Assembly (NCBI GenBank): GCA_023422735.1
Contig: JAFAGL010000069.1
Location: 1-19,211 of the forward strand
Source of the DNA: Pseudomonadota bacterium
GTDB lineage: Bacteria; Pseudomonadota; Alphaproteobacteria; Rhizobiales; Rhizobiaceae
Direction: 5' to 3'
DNA length: 19,211 nucleotides
The translations under genes were made by a program, and so were the position numbers. Below the pieces are notes generated by a model. That model saw only the letters and a program-made list of their open reading frames with translations, was not told the origin of the DNA and ran no database searches. Numbering within the stretch: position 1 is the first letter of the stretch; each line of letters opens with the position of its first letter. Shown here one piece after another: positions 12,501-19,211 of the stretch.

Positions 12501-13754
12501 GTGACGATAATAAGATCGTTGCGACAAGATGATTTGCGCGCGCGCAATCGCAGCGCGGTCATTTCGGCGCTGCGAAGCAAGCCGGCTTTGTCGCGGACTG
12601 CCCTTGTAAGCCGGACCGGCCTGTCGCATTCCACCATCTCGGCCATCACCACGGATCTTCTTTCCGACGGTCTTTTGCGCGAGCGCAGCGACACCGCGAT
12701 GAACGGTGGGCGGCGCGGAAGACCCCAGATTGCGCTCGAAATCAATCCAACGACGGGCGTGGTCGTTACCGCCGTCTTGTCGCTGAACCGGTTTTCAGCA
12801 GCAATTCTCGATTATTCCGGCCACCTTCTTTGCGAGAAGACGACGCATTTTTCGACCGGTGAAACCTCGCGTGCTGGTTTGATTGACATTATTCGCGACG
12901 GCATCGCGGACCTGCTTGGACGACGCGCCGCGCCGCCGCCGCCATTGCTGCATATCGTCCTGGCGATCCAGGGCGTGACAGATGTTTCAGCAAGAGATCT
13001 TCTTTGGTCGCCCATCACGCCGCATGGCAATATCGATTTTGCCGATCTGCTTGAACAATCTTTCGACGCGCCAGCGACGGTAGAGAATGATTGCAACATG
13101 ATCGCGCTCGCGCTGCGCTGGCGCAATCCGGAGCGCTACAAGCGTGATTTTCTCGCCCTGTTGCTGTCGCACGGCATCGGCATGGGGCTGATGATCCGCG
13201 GTGAAGTCTTTCGCGGCACGCGTTCATCTGCCGGCGAATTCGGCCATATGAACCATGTCCCGAACGGCGCGCTGTGTCGTTGCGGCAAGCGTGGCTGCAT
13301 CGAGGCATATGGCGGAAATTACGCGATCTGGCGCAGGGCCAGAGGATTATCGCCGGATGCTCTTCCCGAAAACACCATCGACGACGACGCGCTGAGAGAG
13401 CTTTTGCACGCAGCGCGCAACCATCCTGGCGCGGAGCGCGAGGCCTTCACAGAGGCCGGCACAGCGGTCGGTTATGGGCTGGGCAGCCTGTTTGCCCTGA
13501 TCGATCCCGCCTCGGTTGCCGTGGTGGGCATGGGCAGTACCGCCTTCGATCTTCTCGAAACACCGATCCGCGACGCCATCGCGGGCACCGCAGGCGACCA
13601 GCAGAACGAAGCCATAACCTTTTCGGTGGAAGGCGACGAAATGCCACTCATCCGGGATGGATGCGTCCGGCATGCGCTGGCAAAGGCCGATGCCGCCATC
13701 GTTCCATCCGGCGCGCGGGCTGAATATCAGGCTTCTTCTTCGGAGATCGAATAA
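12501..13754 (+). CDS. xylR: ROK-family transcriptional repressor, probable xylose-responsive XylR
   Basis: A 417-residue protein with an N-terminal winged helix-turn-helix (about 18-80; helices at ALSRTALVSRTGLSHSTISAI, glycine/arginine-rich wing NGGRRGRP) and a C-terminal ROK sugar-binding domain. The ROK signature EFGHM (246-250) and zinc motif CRCGKRGCIE (259-268) are present. The N-terminal ATP motif of ROK kinases (DxGxT) is absent, as expected for a regulator. GTG start with GGAGGAG 8 nt upstream. It is divergent from xylFHG across a palindrome, which argues for control of that operon with xylose or a derivative as inducer; this is inference. Its last 28 bp overlap the end of convergent phoB. 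Confidence 0.85.
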   Translation: MTIIRSLRQDDLRARNRSAVISALRSKPALSRTALVSRTGLSHSTISAITTDLLSDGLLRERSDTAMNGGRRGRPQIALEINPTTGVVVTAVLSLNRFSAAILDYSGHLLCEKTTHFSTGETSRAGLIDIIRDGIADLLGRRAAPPPPLLHIVLAIQGVTDVSARDLLWSPITPHGNIDFADLLEQSFDAPATVENDCNMIALALRWRNPERYKRDFLALLLSHGIGMGLMIRGEVFRGTRSSAGEFGHMNHVPNGALCRCGKRGCIEAYGGNYAIWRRARGLSPDALPENTIDDDALRELLHAARNHPGAEREAFTEAGTAVGYGLGSLFALIDPASVAVVGMGSTAFDLLETPIRDAIAGTAGDQQNEAITFSVEGDEMPLIRDGCVRHALAKADAAIVPSGARAEYQASSSEIE

Positions 13755-14422
13755 CCGGCGCCGCGCACGGTGCGGATGACGTCTGGCATCTGGCTTATAT
13801 TGACCGCCTTGCGCAAACGTCCGACATGCACATCAACGGTTCTCTCGTCGATATAGATCGTTTCGCCCCAAACATTGTCGAGCAGCTGACCGCGCGAAAA
13901 AACGCGGCCGGGATGACGCATCATGAATTCCAGCAAACGAAACTCTGTCGGCCCGAGTTTGACTTCGCTTTTCTTGCGGAAAACGCGATGCGCTTCGCGA
14001 TCGAGAACAAGGTCGCCGACCTTGAGAACCGATGAAAGCACTTCCGGTTTTGCCCGCCGCAACAAGGCCCGCACGCGAGCGAGAAATTCCGGCGTGGAAA
14101 AAGGCTTCACCAGATAGTCGTCGGCACCGGTGGCCAGTCCGCGCACACGATCGCTTTCTTCGCCGCGCGCCGTCAACATGATCACCGGCAAACGCTCCGT
14201 TTCGGGGCGAACGCGTAGCCGACGACAAAGCTCGATGCCGGAAACACCCGGCACCATCCAGTCCAGAACCAGAAGATCCGGCACGTTTTCCTGGAGGCGA
14301 ATATCGGCTTCATCGCCTCTTGTGACGACCTCGACCTGATAGCCTTCGGATTCCAGATTATATTGCAAGAGGACGCCGAGCGGCTCCTCGTCTTCCACGA
14401 TCATGATTTTCGGCGCAATCAT
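13727..14422 (-). CDS. phoB: Phosphate regulon response regulator PhoB
   Basis: A 231-residue OmpR/PhoB-family regulator. Receiver about 4-120 with E10-D11, phosphoacceptor D54 (LVLDWMVPG), T84 and K106; winged-helix DNA-binding domain about 130-227 with GPTEFRLLEFMMRHPGRVFSR and the recognition region IDERTVDVHVGRLRKAV. When phosphorylated by PhoR it activates phosphate-starvation genes at Pho boxes. It is the last gene of the Pho operon, 13 nt after phoU, the usual order in rhizobia and brucellae. The cognate kinase PhoR is not in the window. The gene ends inside the 3' end of convergent xylR, with no terminator between them. Confidence 0.95.
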   Translation of the reverse strand: MIAPKIMIVEDEEPLGVLLQYNLESEGYQVEVVTRGDEADIRLQENVPDLLVLDWMVPGVSGIELCRRLRVRPETERLPVIMLTARGEESDRVRGLATGADDYLVKPFSTPEFLARVRALLRRAKPEVLSSVLKVGDLVLDREAHRVFRKKSEVKLGPTEFRLLEFMMRHPGRVFSRGQLLDNVWGETIYIDERTVDVHVGRLRKAVNISQMPDVIRTVRGAGYSISEEEA

Positions 14423-14435
14423 CGATCAGCATTCC

Positions 14436-15143
14436 TCATGATACGGAAGGGCGCGCGCCCGTTTCATCAACCTTGGGCCGGCTGGCTGGAAGCTGTGCAC
14501 CTGTCATAACGTAATAGGCGTTTTCCGCGACATTGGTGACGTGATCTCCGATGCGCTCCAGGTTCTTCGCACAAAACAGGAGATGCGTGCAGGCTGTGAT
14601 GTTTCGCGGATCTTCCATCATGTAAGTCAGAAGTTCGCGAAACACCGCCGTGTATTGAACGTCGATCTTCTCGTCGTCGGCACGCAAGGGCTTCAGCGCT
14701 TCCGCGTCACGCGCGATATAAAGGTCGACCACGCCCTCCAGCTGGCGCTGCACGAGCTCGGCCATGGCCTTGATGTTATGCGCAAAGCTGCGCGGCGCCG
14801 GGCTTTTCTCCACCGCAGCCACGCGCTTGGCGAGGTTCTTGGCCAGATCGCCGATCCTCTCCAGATCGGATGCGATGCGGATCGCTCCCACAACCGTACG
14901 CAGATCGTCCGCGAGCGGCTGGCGTTTGCCGATCAGAAGGATGGCCTTTTCGTCGAGCTCTCGCTGGCGCGCATCCAGAACGGCATCATCAGCGATCACG
15001 CGCTGCGCCGCCTCGACCTGTCCCTCCAGAAGTGCCTGCGTGGAGGCCTGCACCATAGCGGTGGCGAAATGGCCCATGTCCCGGATGATCCGGTCGATCG
15101 CGGCGAGCTCTTCTTCAAAGGAAGTAACCGTATGTGCAACCAT
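14436..15143 (-). CDS. phoU: Phosphate signalling protein PhoU
   Basis: A 235-residue protein of two tandem PhoU three-helix domains (about 15-105 and 118-210). It links the Pst transporter to the PhoR/PhoB pair and keeps the regulon off when phosphate is plentiful. Metal-site helices with the E/D-rich pattern are seen in IASDLERIGDLAKNLAKR and CAKNLERIGDHVTNVAE, the two hallmark ERIGDxxxN(I/V)AE-type motifs. I chose the ATG at 15143 because GGGGAGG lies about 8 nt upstream and the family starts with MVAHTVTSFEEEL; a frame open to 15392 overlaps pstB and is not family-like. The gap from pstB is 14 nt. Confidence 0.95.
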   Translation of the reverse strand: MVAHTVTSFEEELAAIDRIIRDMGHFATAMVQASTQALLEGQVEAAQRVIADDAVLDARQRELDEKAILLIGKRQPLADDLRTVVGAIRIASDLERIGDLAKNLAKRVAAVEKSPAPRSFAHNIKAMAELVQRQLEGVVDLYIARDAEALKPLRADDEKIDVQYTAVFRELLTYMMEDPRNITACTHLLFCAKNLERIGDHVTNVAENAYYVMTGAQLPASRPKVDETGARPSVS

Positions 15144-15157
15144 GACGCGCCCTCCCC

Positions 15158-16042
15158 TTAACCGAAGCGGCCGGTGATATAATCTTGCGTGCGCTTTTCG
15201 GCGGGGCTCGTGAAGATCATCTCGGTTGGCCCTTCTTCCACGAGTACGCCGAGATGGAAGAAGGCGGTGCGCTGCGAAACGCGAGCAGCCTGCTGCATCG
15301 AATGCGTGACAATGACGATCGTGAAGTTTTCGCGCAATTCGTCGATCAATTCCTCGATCTTGGCCGTGGCGATCGGGTCGAGTGCAGAACACGGCTCATC
15401 CATCAGGATCACTTCGGGCGAAACGGCAATCGCGCGCGCGATGCAAAGGCGCTGCTGCTGGCCACCGGAAAGGCCGGTGCCGACTTCGTGCAGGCGGTCC
15501 TTGACTTCATTGAAAAGCGAGGCCTTTTGCAGGCTCTCCACGACGATCTGTTCCAGTTCGGCCTTTGAGCGGGCGAGCCCATGAATGCGCGGCCCGTAAG
15601 CGACGTTTTCGAAGATGGTCTTTGGAAACGGATTGGGCTTTTGAAACACCATTCCGATGCGTGCACGCAATTCCACGACGTCGAGCTTGGGATCGTAAAG
15701 ATCCTCATTATCTAGCGTGATCTTGCCTTCGACGCGGGCTCCCTCGATCGTGTCGTTCATGCGGTTGATGCAGCGCAGGAAGGTCGACTTGCCGCAACCC
15801 GACGGACCGATAAAGGCCGTTACCGCTTTTTCGGGAATATCGATGGAAACGTCGAACAGCGCCTGCTTGGCCCCATAAAACACGCTCACATCCTTGGCTG
15901 ACACGCGCACCGGGCGCGGTTCTGGATCAGGCGTGCGGACGGTTTGGAAAGTTTTCGACACGGATACCGACGCTGGATCTGCGCTGGAAACCGGAACGGC
16001 ATTGGCGTTCATTTTCTGCAACTCCGGGGATTTGAACATCAT
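15158..16042 (-). CDS. pstB: Phosphate ABC transporter ATP-binding protein PstB
   Basis: A 294-residue ATPase that drives high-affinity phosphate import through PstC/PstA. Walker A GPSGCGKST (79-87), Q-loop Q134, signature LSGGQ (191-195), Walker B ILMDEP (212-217) and H247 are intact. The family core starts near residue 45; the 45 residues before it are polar and variable and longer than in E. coli PstB (257 residues). The ATG overlaps the pstA stop as ATGA, indicating translational coupling. An internal ATG at codon 11 is an alternative start. Confidence 0.95.
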   Translation of the reverse strand: MMFKSPELQKMNANAVPVSSADPASVSVSKTFQTVRTPDPEPRPVRVSAKDVSVFYGAKQALFDVSIDIPEKAVTAFIGPSGCGKSTFLRCINRMNDTIEGARVEGKITLDNEDLYDPKLDVVELRARIGMVFQKPNPFPKTIFENVAYGPRIHGLARSKAELEQIVVESLQKASLFNEVKDRLHEVGTGLSGGQQQRLCIARAIAVSPEVILMDEPCSALDPIATAKIEELIDELRENFTIVIVTHSMQQAARVSQRTAFFHLGVLVEEGPTEMIFTSPAEKRTQDYITGRFG

Positions 16043-17406
16043 GCGCGCCTTTCAAAGCGGGACCGCAGCACGATGGCGATCGCGTTCAGGGCCAACATTA
16101 CGCTGAGAAGAACGATAATGGCCGCAGATGTCTTGGGTTCGAAATAATTGCGGTTCTCATTGCCTTCCCAAAGGAAGATCTGCACCGGCAAGGCCGTGGA
16201 TTGATCGAGCGGCGAAACCGGCATCGTGGTCACAAAGGCATTCATGCCGATCAGTAGCAGCGGCGCGGTTTCGCCGATCGCCTGCGCGACGCCAATGATG
16301 GTTGCCGTCAGAATGCCGGGATAGGTCACGGGCAAAACGTGGTGGAACACGGTTTGCGTCCGCGAGGCACCCAGCCCGAGTGCAGCTTGCCGCAAGGAAG
16401 GTGATACGGCACGCAGCGAGGCGCGTGTCGCGATGATAACCGTTGGCAACGTCATCAGGCTGAGAACGAGGCCGCCGGCCAGAGGCGCGGACAAGGGCAG
16501 ATGAAAGTAATTGATGAAGACCGCCGCGCCCAGCAGGCCGAACACGATGGAAGGGACCGCCGCCAGATTGTTGATGTTGACTTCGATCAGGTCCGTCAGC
16601 CGATTCTTGGGAGCAAATTCTTCCAGATAGATCGCACTCGCCACCCCGACCGGAACAGCCAGGACAATGACGATCACCATCATGTACAAAGAGCCGATGA
16701 AGGCGCCGAGCAGGCCGGCTTCCGCCGGTGCGTTACGGGAATCGGTATTCGTGAACAGAACGGATGCAAAGGCCATCCGGATGCGGCCGTCCTCATAGAA
16801 CCGGTCCGCGACATTGCGCACGGCTTCCGACAATTGCTGGCGATCACTCGCCAAAGAACGATCGATATTGCCTTTCAGCCAGACATCCACATTGGCGGAG
16901 GCCATCAGCTCGATTTCGACCGTTTTGCCAAGAAGGTCCGGATTTTCCACGAACATGTCGCGCAAGCGATAGCGTTCGTTCTGGGAAACCAGCGCCTGAA
17001 TATCTCGCGCCGTCAGTTCCATATCCGGCACCTCAGCCTGGATGCTGTCCTGGATGATGCGATTCCAATTGGCCATCGTGACCTTGCGCTGCCAATCCAG
17101 AGACGCGCGACGGAACGCTGCCGTGCTTTGTCCGGATTCCTGCACCGGTTTTGCATCGACCTTGATGATCTCCGGATCGAAGGTCACATCGACCTTCACC
17201 ATGGGCTGCCAGAAAGCCGGCAAACCATCGTGAAGGATCGTTCCGAACAGGAAGATCACGAAGCCGATCGCAATGGCGACGGAGGTGATGCCGTAAAGCT
17301 GGAAACGCGTTTCCGCAGCCCGTCGGCGGCGCAATCCGGCCTGGATGCGTGTCCGGTTCGGGGAACTGGAAGAAGCGGCGGTTGGCATAGCGGTTTGGGC
17401 AGTCAT
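16039..17406 (-). CDS. pstA: Phosphate ABC transporter permease PstA
   Basis: A 455-residue inner-membrane permease. The first membrane helix (about 39-58) is followed by a large periplasmic insertion (about 60-225, DUF3333-like) and then five helices with the ABC permease coupling loop near ASLRAVSPSLRQAALGLGASRTQ. E. coli PstA is about 296 residues; the insertion explains the difference and is common in alphaproteobacterial PstA. I chose ATG at 17406, four bases after the pstC stop; a frame to 17445 would overlap pstC. No strong ribosome binding site is seen, so it may be coupled to pstC translation. Confidence 0.92.
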   Translation of the reverse strand: MTAQTAMPTAASSSSPNRTRIQAGLRRRRAAETRFQLYGITSVAIAIGFVIFLFGTILHDGLPAFWQPMVKVDVTFDPEIIKVDAKPVQESGQSTAAFRRASLDWQRKVTMANWNRIIQDSIQAEVPDMELTARDIQALVSQNERYRLRDMFVENPDLLGKTVEIELMASANVDVWLKGNIDRSLASDRQQLSEAVRNVADRFYEDGRIRMAFASVLFTNTDSRNAPAEAGLLGAFIGSLYMMVIVIVLAVPVGVASAIYLEEFAPKNRLTDLIEVNINNLAAVPSIVFGLLGAAVFINYFHLPLSAPLAGGLVLSLMTLPTVIIATRASLRAVSPSLRQAALGLGASRTQTVFHHVLPVTYPGILTATIIGVAQAIGETAPLLLIGMNAFVTTMPVSPLDQSTALPVQIFLWEGNENRNYFEPKTSAAIIVLLSVMLALNAIAIVLRSRFERRA

Positions 17407-17410
17407 GATC

Positions 17411-18787
17411 TTACTCGTACTGCTCCCGATATTTGCGCACGACATAAAGCGCGATCACGTTGAGGCCGAGCGTCATTGCAAACAGCGTTAGCCCAAGCGC
17501 AAAGGCGACCAGGCTTTGCGGGCTCGCAAAATTGGTGTCGCCGGTCAGCTGGTTGACGATGGAAACCGTGACAGTCGAGGTGGCCTCGAAAGGGTTGAAG
17601 CGCAGGATCGGCGCATTGCCGGCCGCCAGAACCACGATCATCGTTTCCCCGAAAGCTTTGGAAATCGCCAACAGGAATGCACCCACGATCCCCGGAAGCG
17701 CTGCCGGCAGAATGACCCGGCGGATGGTTTCGGAACGCGTCGCGCCCATGCCGAGCGAGCCGTCGCGCATGGCGCGGGGGACCTGGGTGATGATGTCGTC
17801 GGACAAGGAAGAAACAAAGGGGATGATCATGATCCCCATCGCGATCCCGGCCGTGAGCGCGCTGGTGGCGCGGATCGGGACGCCGACCATCGCGCCGAGC
17901 GCCGACAACGCAGGACCAAGGGTCACAAGCGCGAAAAAGCCGTAAATGATCGACGGGATACCGGCGAGGATTTCGATGATCGGCTTGGCAACCGCGCGAA
18001 CTCGGCGCGGCGCATATTCAGCCAGGTAGATTGCCGACATCAAGCCGACGGGGATGGCGACCAGCATGGCGATGGTCGAAATCATGATCGTGCCCCACAA
18101 CAGCGGTAGCAGACCATATTGTCCGTAATCGCCGGAAGCCGTTGCGGCAAAACGAGGTGCCCACACGGTGCCGAAAAAGAAGTCCAGCGGCGAAATATAG
18201 CTGAAAAAGTGGAGGGCTTCGCGCAACAAGGACGCGATGATGCCGACGGTTGTCATGATGGCGATGACCGAACAAACGGCCAAAAGAAACTTCACCACTA
18301 CTTCAAATTCATTGCGGGCCCGGAAACGCGGTGCAATCCGCGCGCGCATCAGGAGCAATCCGACAATGCCAAGCACTGCGGCAACCACAATTGCCGCCCA
18401 GAAGGTCAGCAGCCGAAACTCGTGAAGCGCCTGCCCGGCTGCATTCTCGAATGGTTGGCTGTCGCCGACAATGCCGTAACCCGTGGAAATCTGGCTCACC
18501 CGACGCAGCGTTTCACGCAACTGGCCCGGATCGCCATTCACGATGTCCGCCGGCAAAAGCGATAAAGTGTAGGTTCGAACGACATCATCGCCGAACAGAA
18601 ACCAGATGAAAAGAACGGCAGCTGCCGGCACCACACACCAAAGCGCAACCATCATCGCGTGGTAGTTCGGGCGCGAATGCATCTTCAACGTGCTGGAGCC
18701 CGCAACCGCCCGGCTGCGCGACAAGCCGAGCTGATAGGAAACACTCAAAAGCAAAAGAAGAAGAGCGGCGACCACCAAGCTGTTCAC
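17411..18787 (-). CDS. pstC: Phosphate ABC transporter permease PstC
   Basis: A 458-residue permease. Two or three extra N-terminal helices (about 3-24, 44-66, 128-148) and a periplasmic segment (about 70-120) come before the canonical six-helix permease core, whose coupling loop is PRAMRDGSLGMGATRSETIRRV, with AFGETMIV after it. This long form is typical of Hyphomicrobiales; E. coli PstC has about 319 residues. The start is a GTG at 18787 with AGGAGTGG about 6 nt upstream. It is separated from pstS by 133 nt containing a terminator-like hairpin. Confidence 0.92.
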   Translation of the reverse strand: MNSLVVAALLLLLLSVSYQLGLSRSRAVAGSSTLKMHSRPNYHAMMVALWCVVPAAAVLFIWFLFGDDVVRTYTLSLLPADIVNGDPGQLRETLRRVSQISTGYGIVGDSQPFENAAGQALHEFRLLTFWAAIVVAAVLGIVGLLLMRARIAPRFRARNEFEVVVKFLLAVCSVIAIMTTVGIIASLLREALHFFSYISPLDFFFGTVWAPRFAATASGDYGQYGLLPLLWGTIMISTIAMLVAIPVGLMSAIYLAEYAPRRVRAVAKPIIEILAGIPSIIYGFFALVTLGPALSALGAMVGVPIRATSALTAGIAMGIMIIPFVSSLSDDIITQVPRAMRDGSLGMGATRSETIRRVILPAALPGIVGAFLLAISKAFGETMIVVLAAGNAPILRFNPFEATSTVTVSIVNQLTGDTNFASPQSLVAFALGLTLFAMTLGLNVIALYVVRKYREQYE

Positions 18788-18877
18788 GATCCCACTCCTG
18801 AAAGATCATTGATGCGCAACGAGGAAGCCTCGCGAAACTCACGCGCGGATGCCACAGGACACCACCCCGAATAAAGG

Positions 18878-18913
18878 AAAAAAGGCGGCAATGCCAAATG
18901 CACCCCCGCCTTT
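18878..18913 (-). terminator. pstS-pstC intercistronic terminator-like hairpin
   Basis: Minus-strand AAAGGCGG (18913-18906) pairs with CCGCCTTT (18888-18881), then U6 to 18878. The 17-nt loop contains a further UGC/GCA pairing. It begins 7 nt after the pstS stop, so most transcripts may end here and yield more PstS than membrane components. Confidence 0.7.
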
Positions 18914-18920
18914 CAGCAGT

Positions 18921-19211
18921 TTACTGGCTTTGCGCGACGGTTTGACCGTCTTCGAATGCCTTCAGAACTTCTGCGCGCTTGTCATCCGGCATCGGAATGA
19001 GGCCGACGCCTTCCAGCGTGCCGCCATTGCCCGAAACGGCATCAGACAGGAAGAATTCGGTATATTCAGCCAGACCCGGAATAGTGCCAACATGCTCGCC
19101 CTTGACGTAGAAGAACAGTGGGCGCGAAACCGGATATTCGCCCGAAGCAACGGTTTCAAGCGATGGAGTAACGCCCGAAACGGTCGCCACCTTCAGCGAG
19201 TCGCGGTTCTG
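18921..19211 (-). CDS. pstS: Phosphate-binding periplasmic protein PstS (C-terminal part)
   Basis: The last 96 residues of a PstS-family protein, open to the right edge of the window; the true start lies outside. Visible family features are YPVSRPLFFYVKGEHV, the conserved SRPLF strand of alphaproteobacterial PstS, and the C-terminal helical segment with GLAEYTEFFLSDAVSG and GLIPMPDDKRAEVLKAF. It binds phosphate in the periplasm and hands it to PstC/PstA. It is first in the pst operon as seen here; its promoter and any Pho box are not in the window. Confidence 0.9.
   Translation of the reverse strand, partial: QNRDSLKVATVSGVTPSLETVASGEYPVSRPLFFYVKGEHVGTIPGLAEYTEFFLSDAVSGNGGTLEGVGLIPMPDDKRAEVLKAFEDGQTVAQSQ

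Noticed and set aside
15144..15392. Extended N-terminus of PhoU
   Set aside because: It overlaps pstB by over 200 bp and does not resemble PhoU. The ATG at 15143 has a strong ribosome binding site.
16501..17463. Long plus-strand open frame (320 codons) opposite pstA
   Set aside because: His/Arg/Asp-rich composition typical of an antisense shadow in GC-rich DNA. The minus frame encodes a full PstA with all expected features.
1..19211. CRISPR arrays, tRNA or rRNA genes, insertion sequences, prophage
   Set aside because: No regularly spaced repeats, no cloverleaf-like segments noticed and no transposase or integrase frames. The holin-like protein at 4442 belongs to a chromosomal YqjE-type pair, not to a phage.

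Overview
The window looks like chromosomal DNA of an alphaproteobacterium of the order Hyphomicrobiales (Rhizobiales; Brucella/Ochrobactrum/Phyllobacterium-like). The evidence is a complete phyR-nepR-ecfG general stress response (GSR) core, an HWE-family sensor kinase, rhizobial-type long PstC and PstA permeases, and the order pstS-pstC-pstA-pstB-phoU-phoB. Genus cannot be fixed from the sequence alone. No transposase, integrase, tRNA, rRNA or CRISPR array was seen, and base composition looks even.

Layout. 1-1265: possible start of a leftward gene, a terminator, then a secreted PRC-barrel protein behind an EcfG-type promoter. 1457-2642: a diacylglycerol-kinase-family lipid kinase and a small membrane protein. 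2801-9009 is the stress region: a GAF-PAS HWE histidine kinase, two small envelope proteins (YqjE- and YqjD-like), a single-domain response regulator with a PFxFATG motif, ecfG-nepR transcribed left, phyR transcribed right, then small membrane, secreted and lipoprotein genes. 9092-13754: a D-xylose-type ABC importer (xylF-xylH-xylG, leftward) divergent from a ROK-family repressor. 13727-19211: the leftward Pho operon, with pstS cut by the window edge.

How it fits together. In the known GSR scheme HWE kinases phosphorylate PhyR, PhyR~P sequesters the anti-sigma factor NepR, and EcfG is freed to use promoters of the form GGAAC-N16/17-NGTT. I find such motifs, by eye, before the PRC-barrel gene, divergently before nepR-ecfG and phyR, before the secreted protein at 8367, inside that gene ahead of the lipoprotein at 8761, and on the minus strand at 8190-8214.

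The last of these is the most interesting. It has no gene in front of it, but about 120 nt of sequence that folds into two hairpins with C-rich loops followed by an intrinsic terminator. This is the architecture of a GSR-controlled small RNA resembling Caulobacter GsrN. I propose it as a new sRNA gene at about 8062-8184 on the minus strand.

In the xylose region a perfect 9-bp inverted repeat sits just after the -10 of the xylF promoter, where the ROK protein would be expected to bind. A hairpin that pairs only in the minus-strand transcript separates xylF from xylHG.
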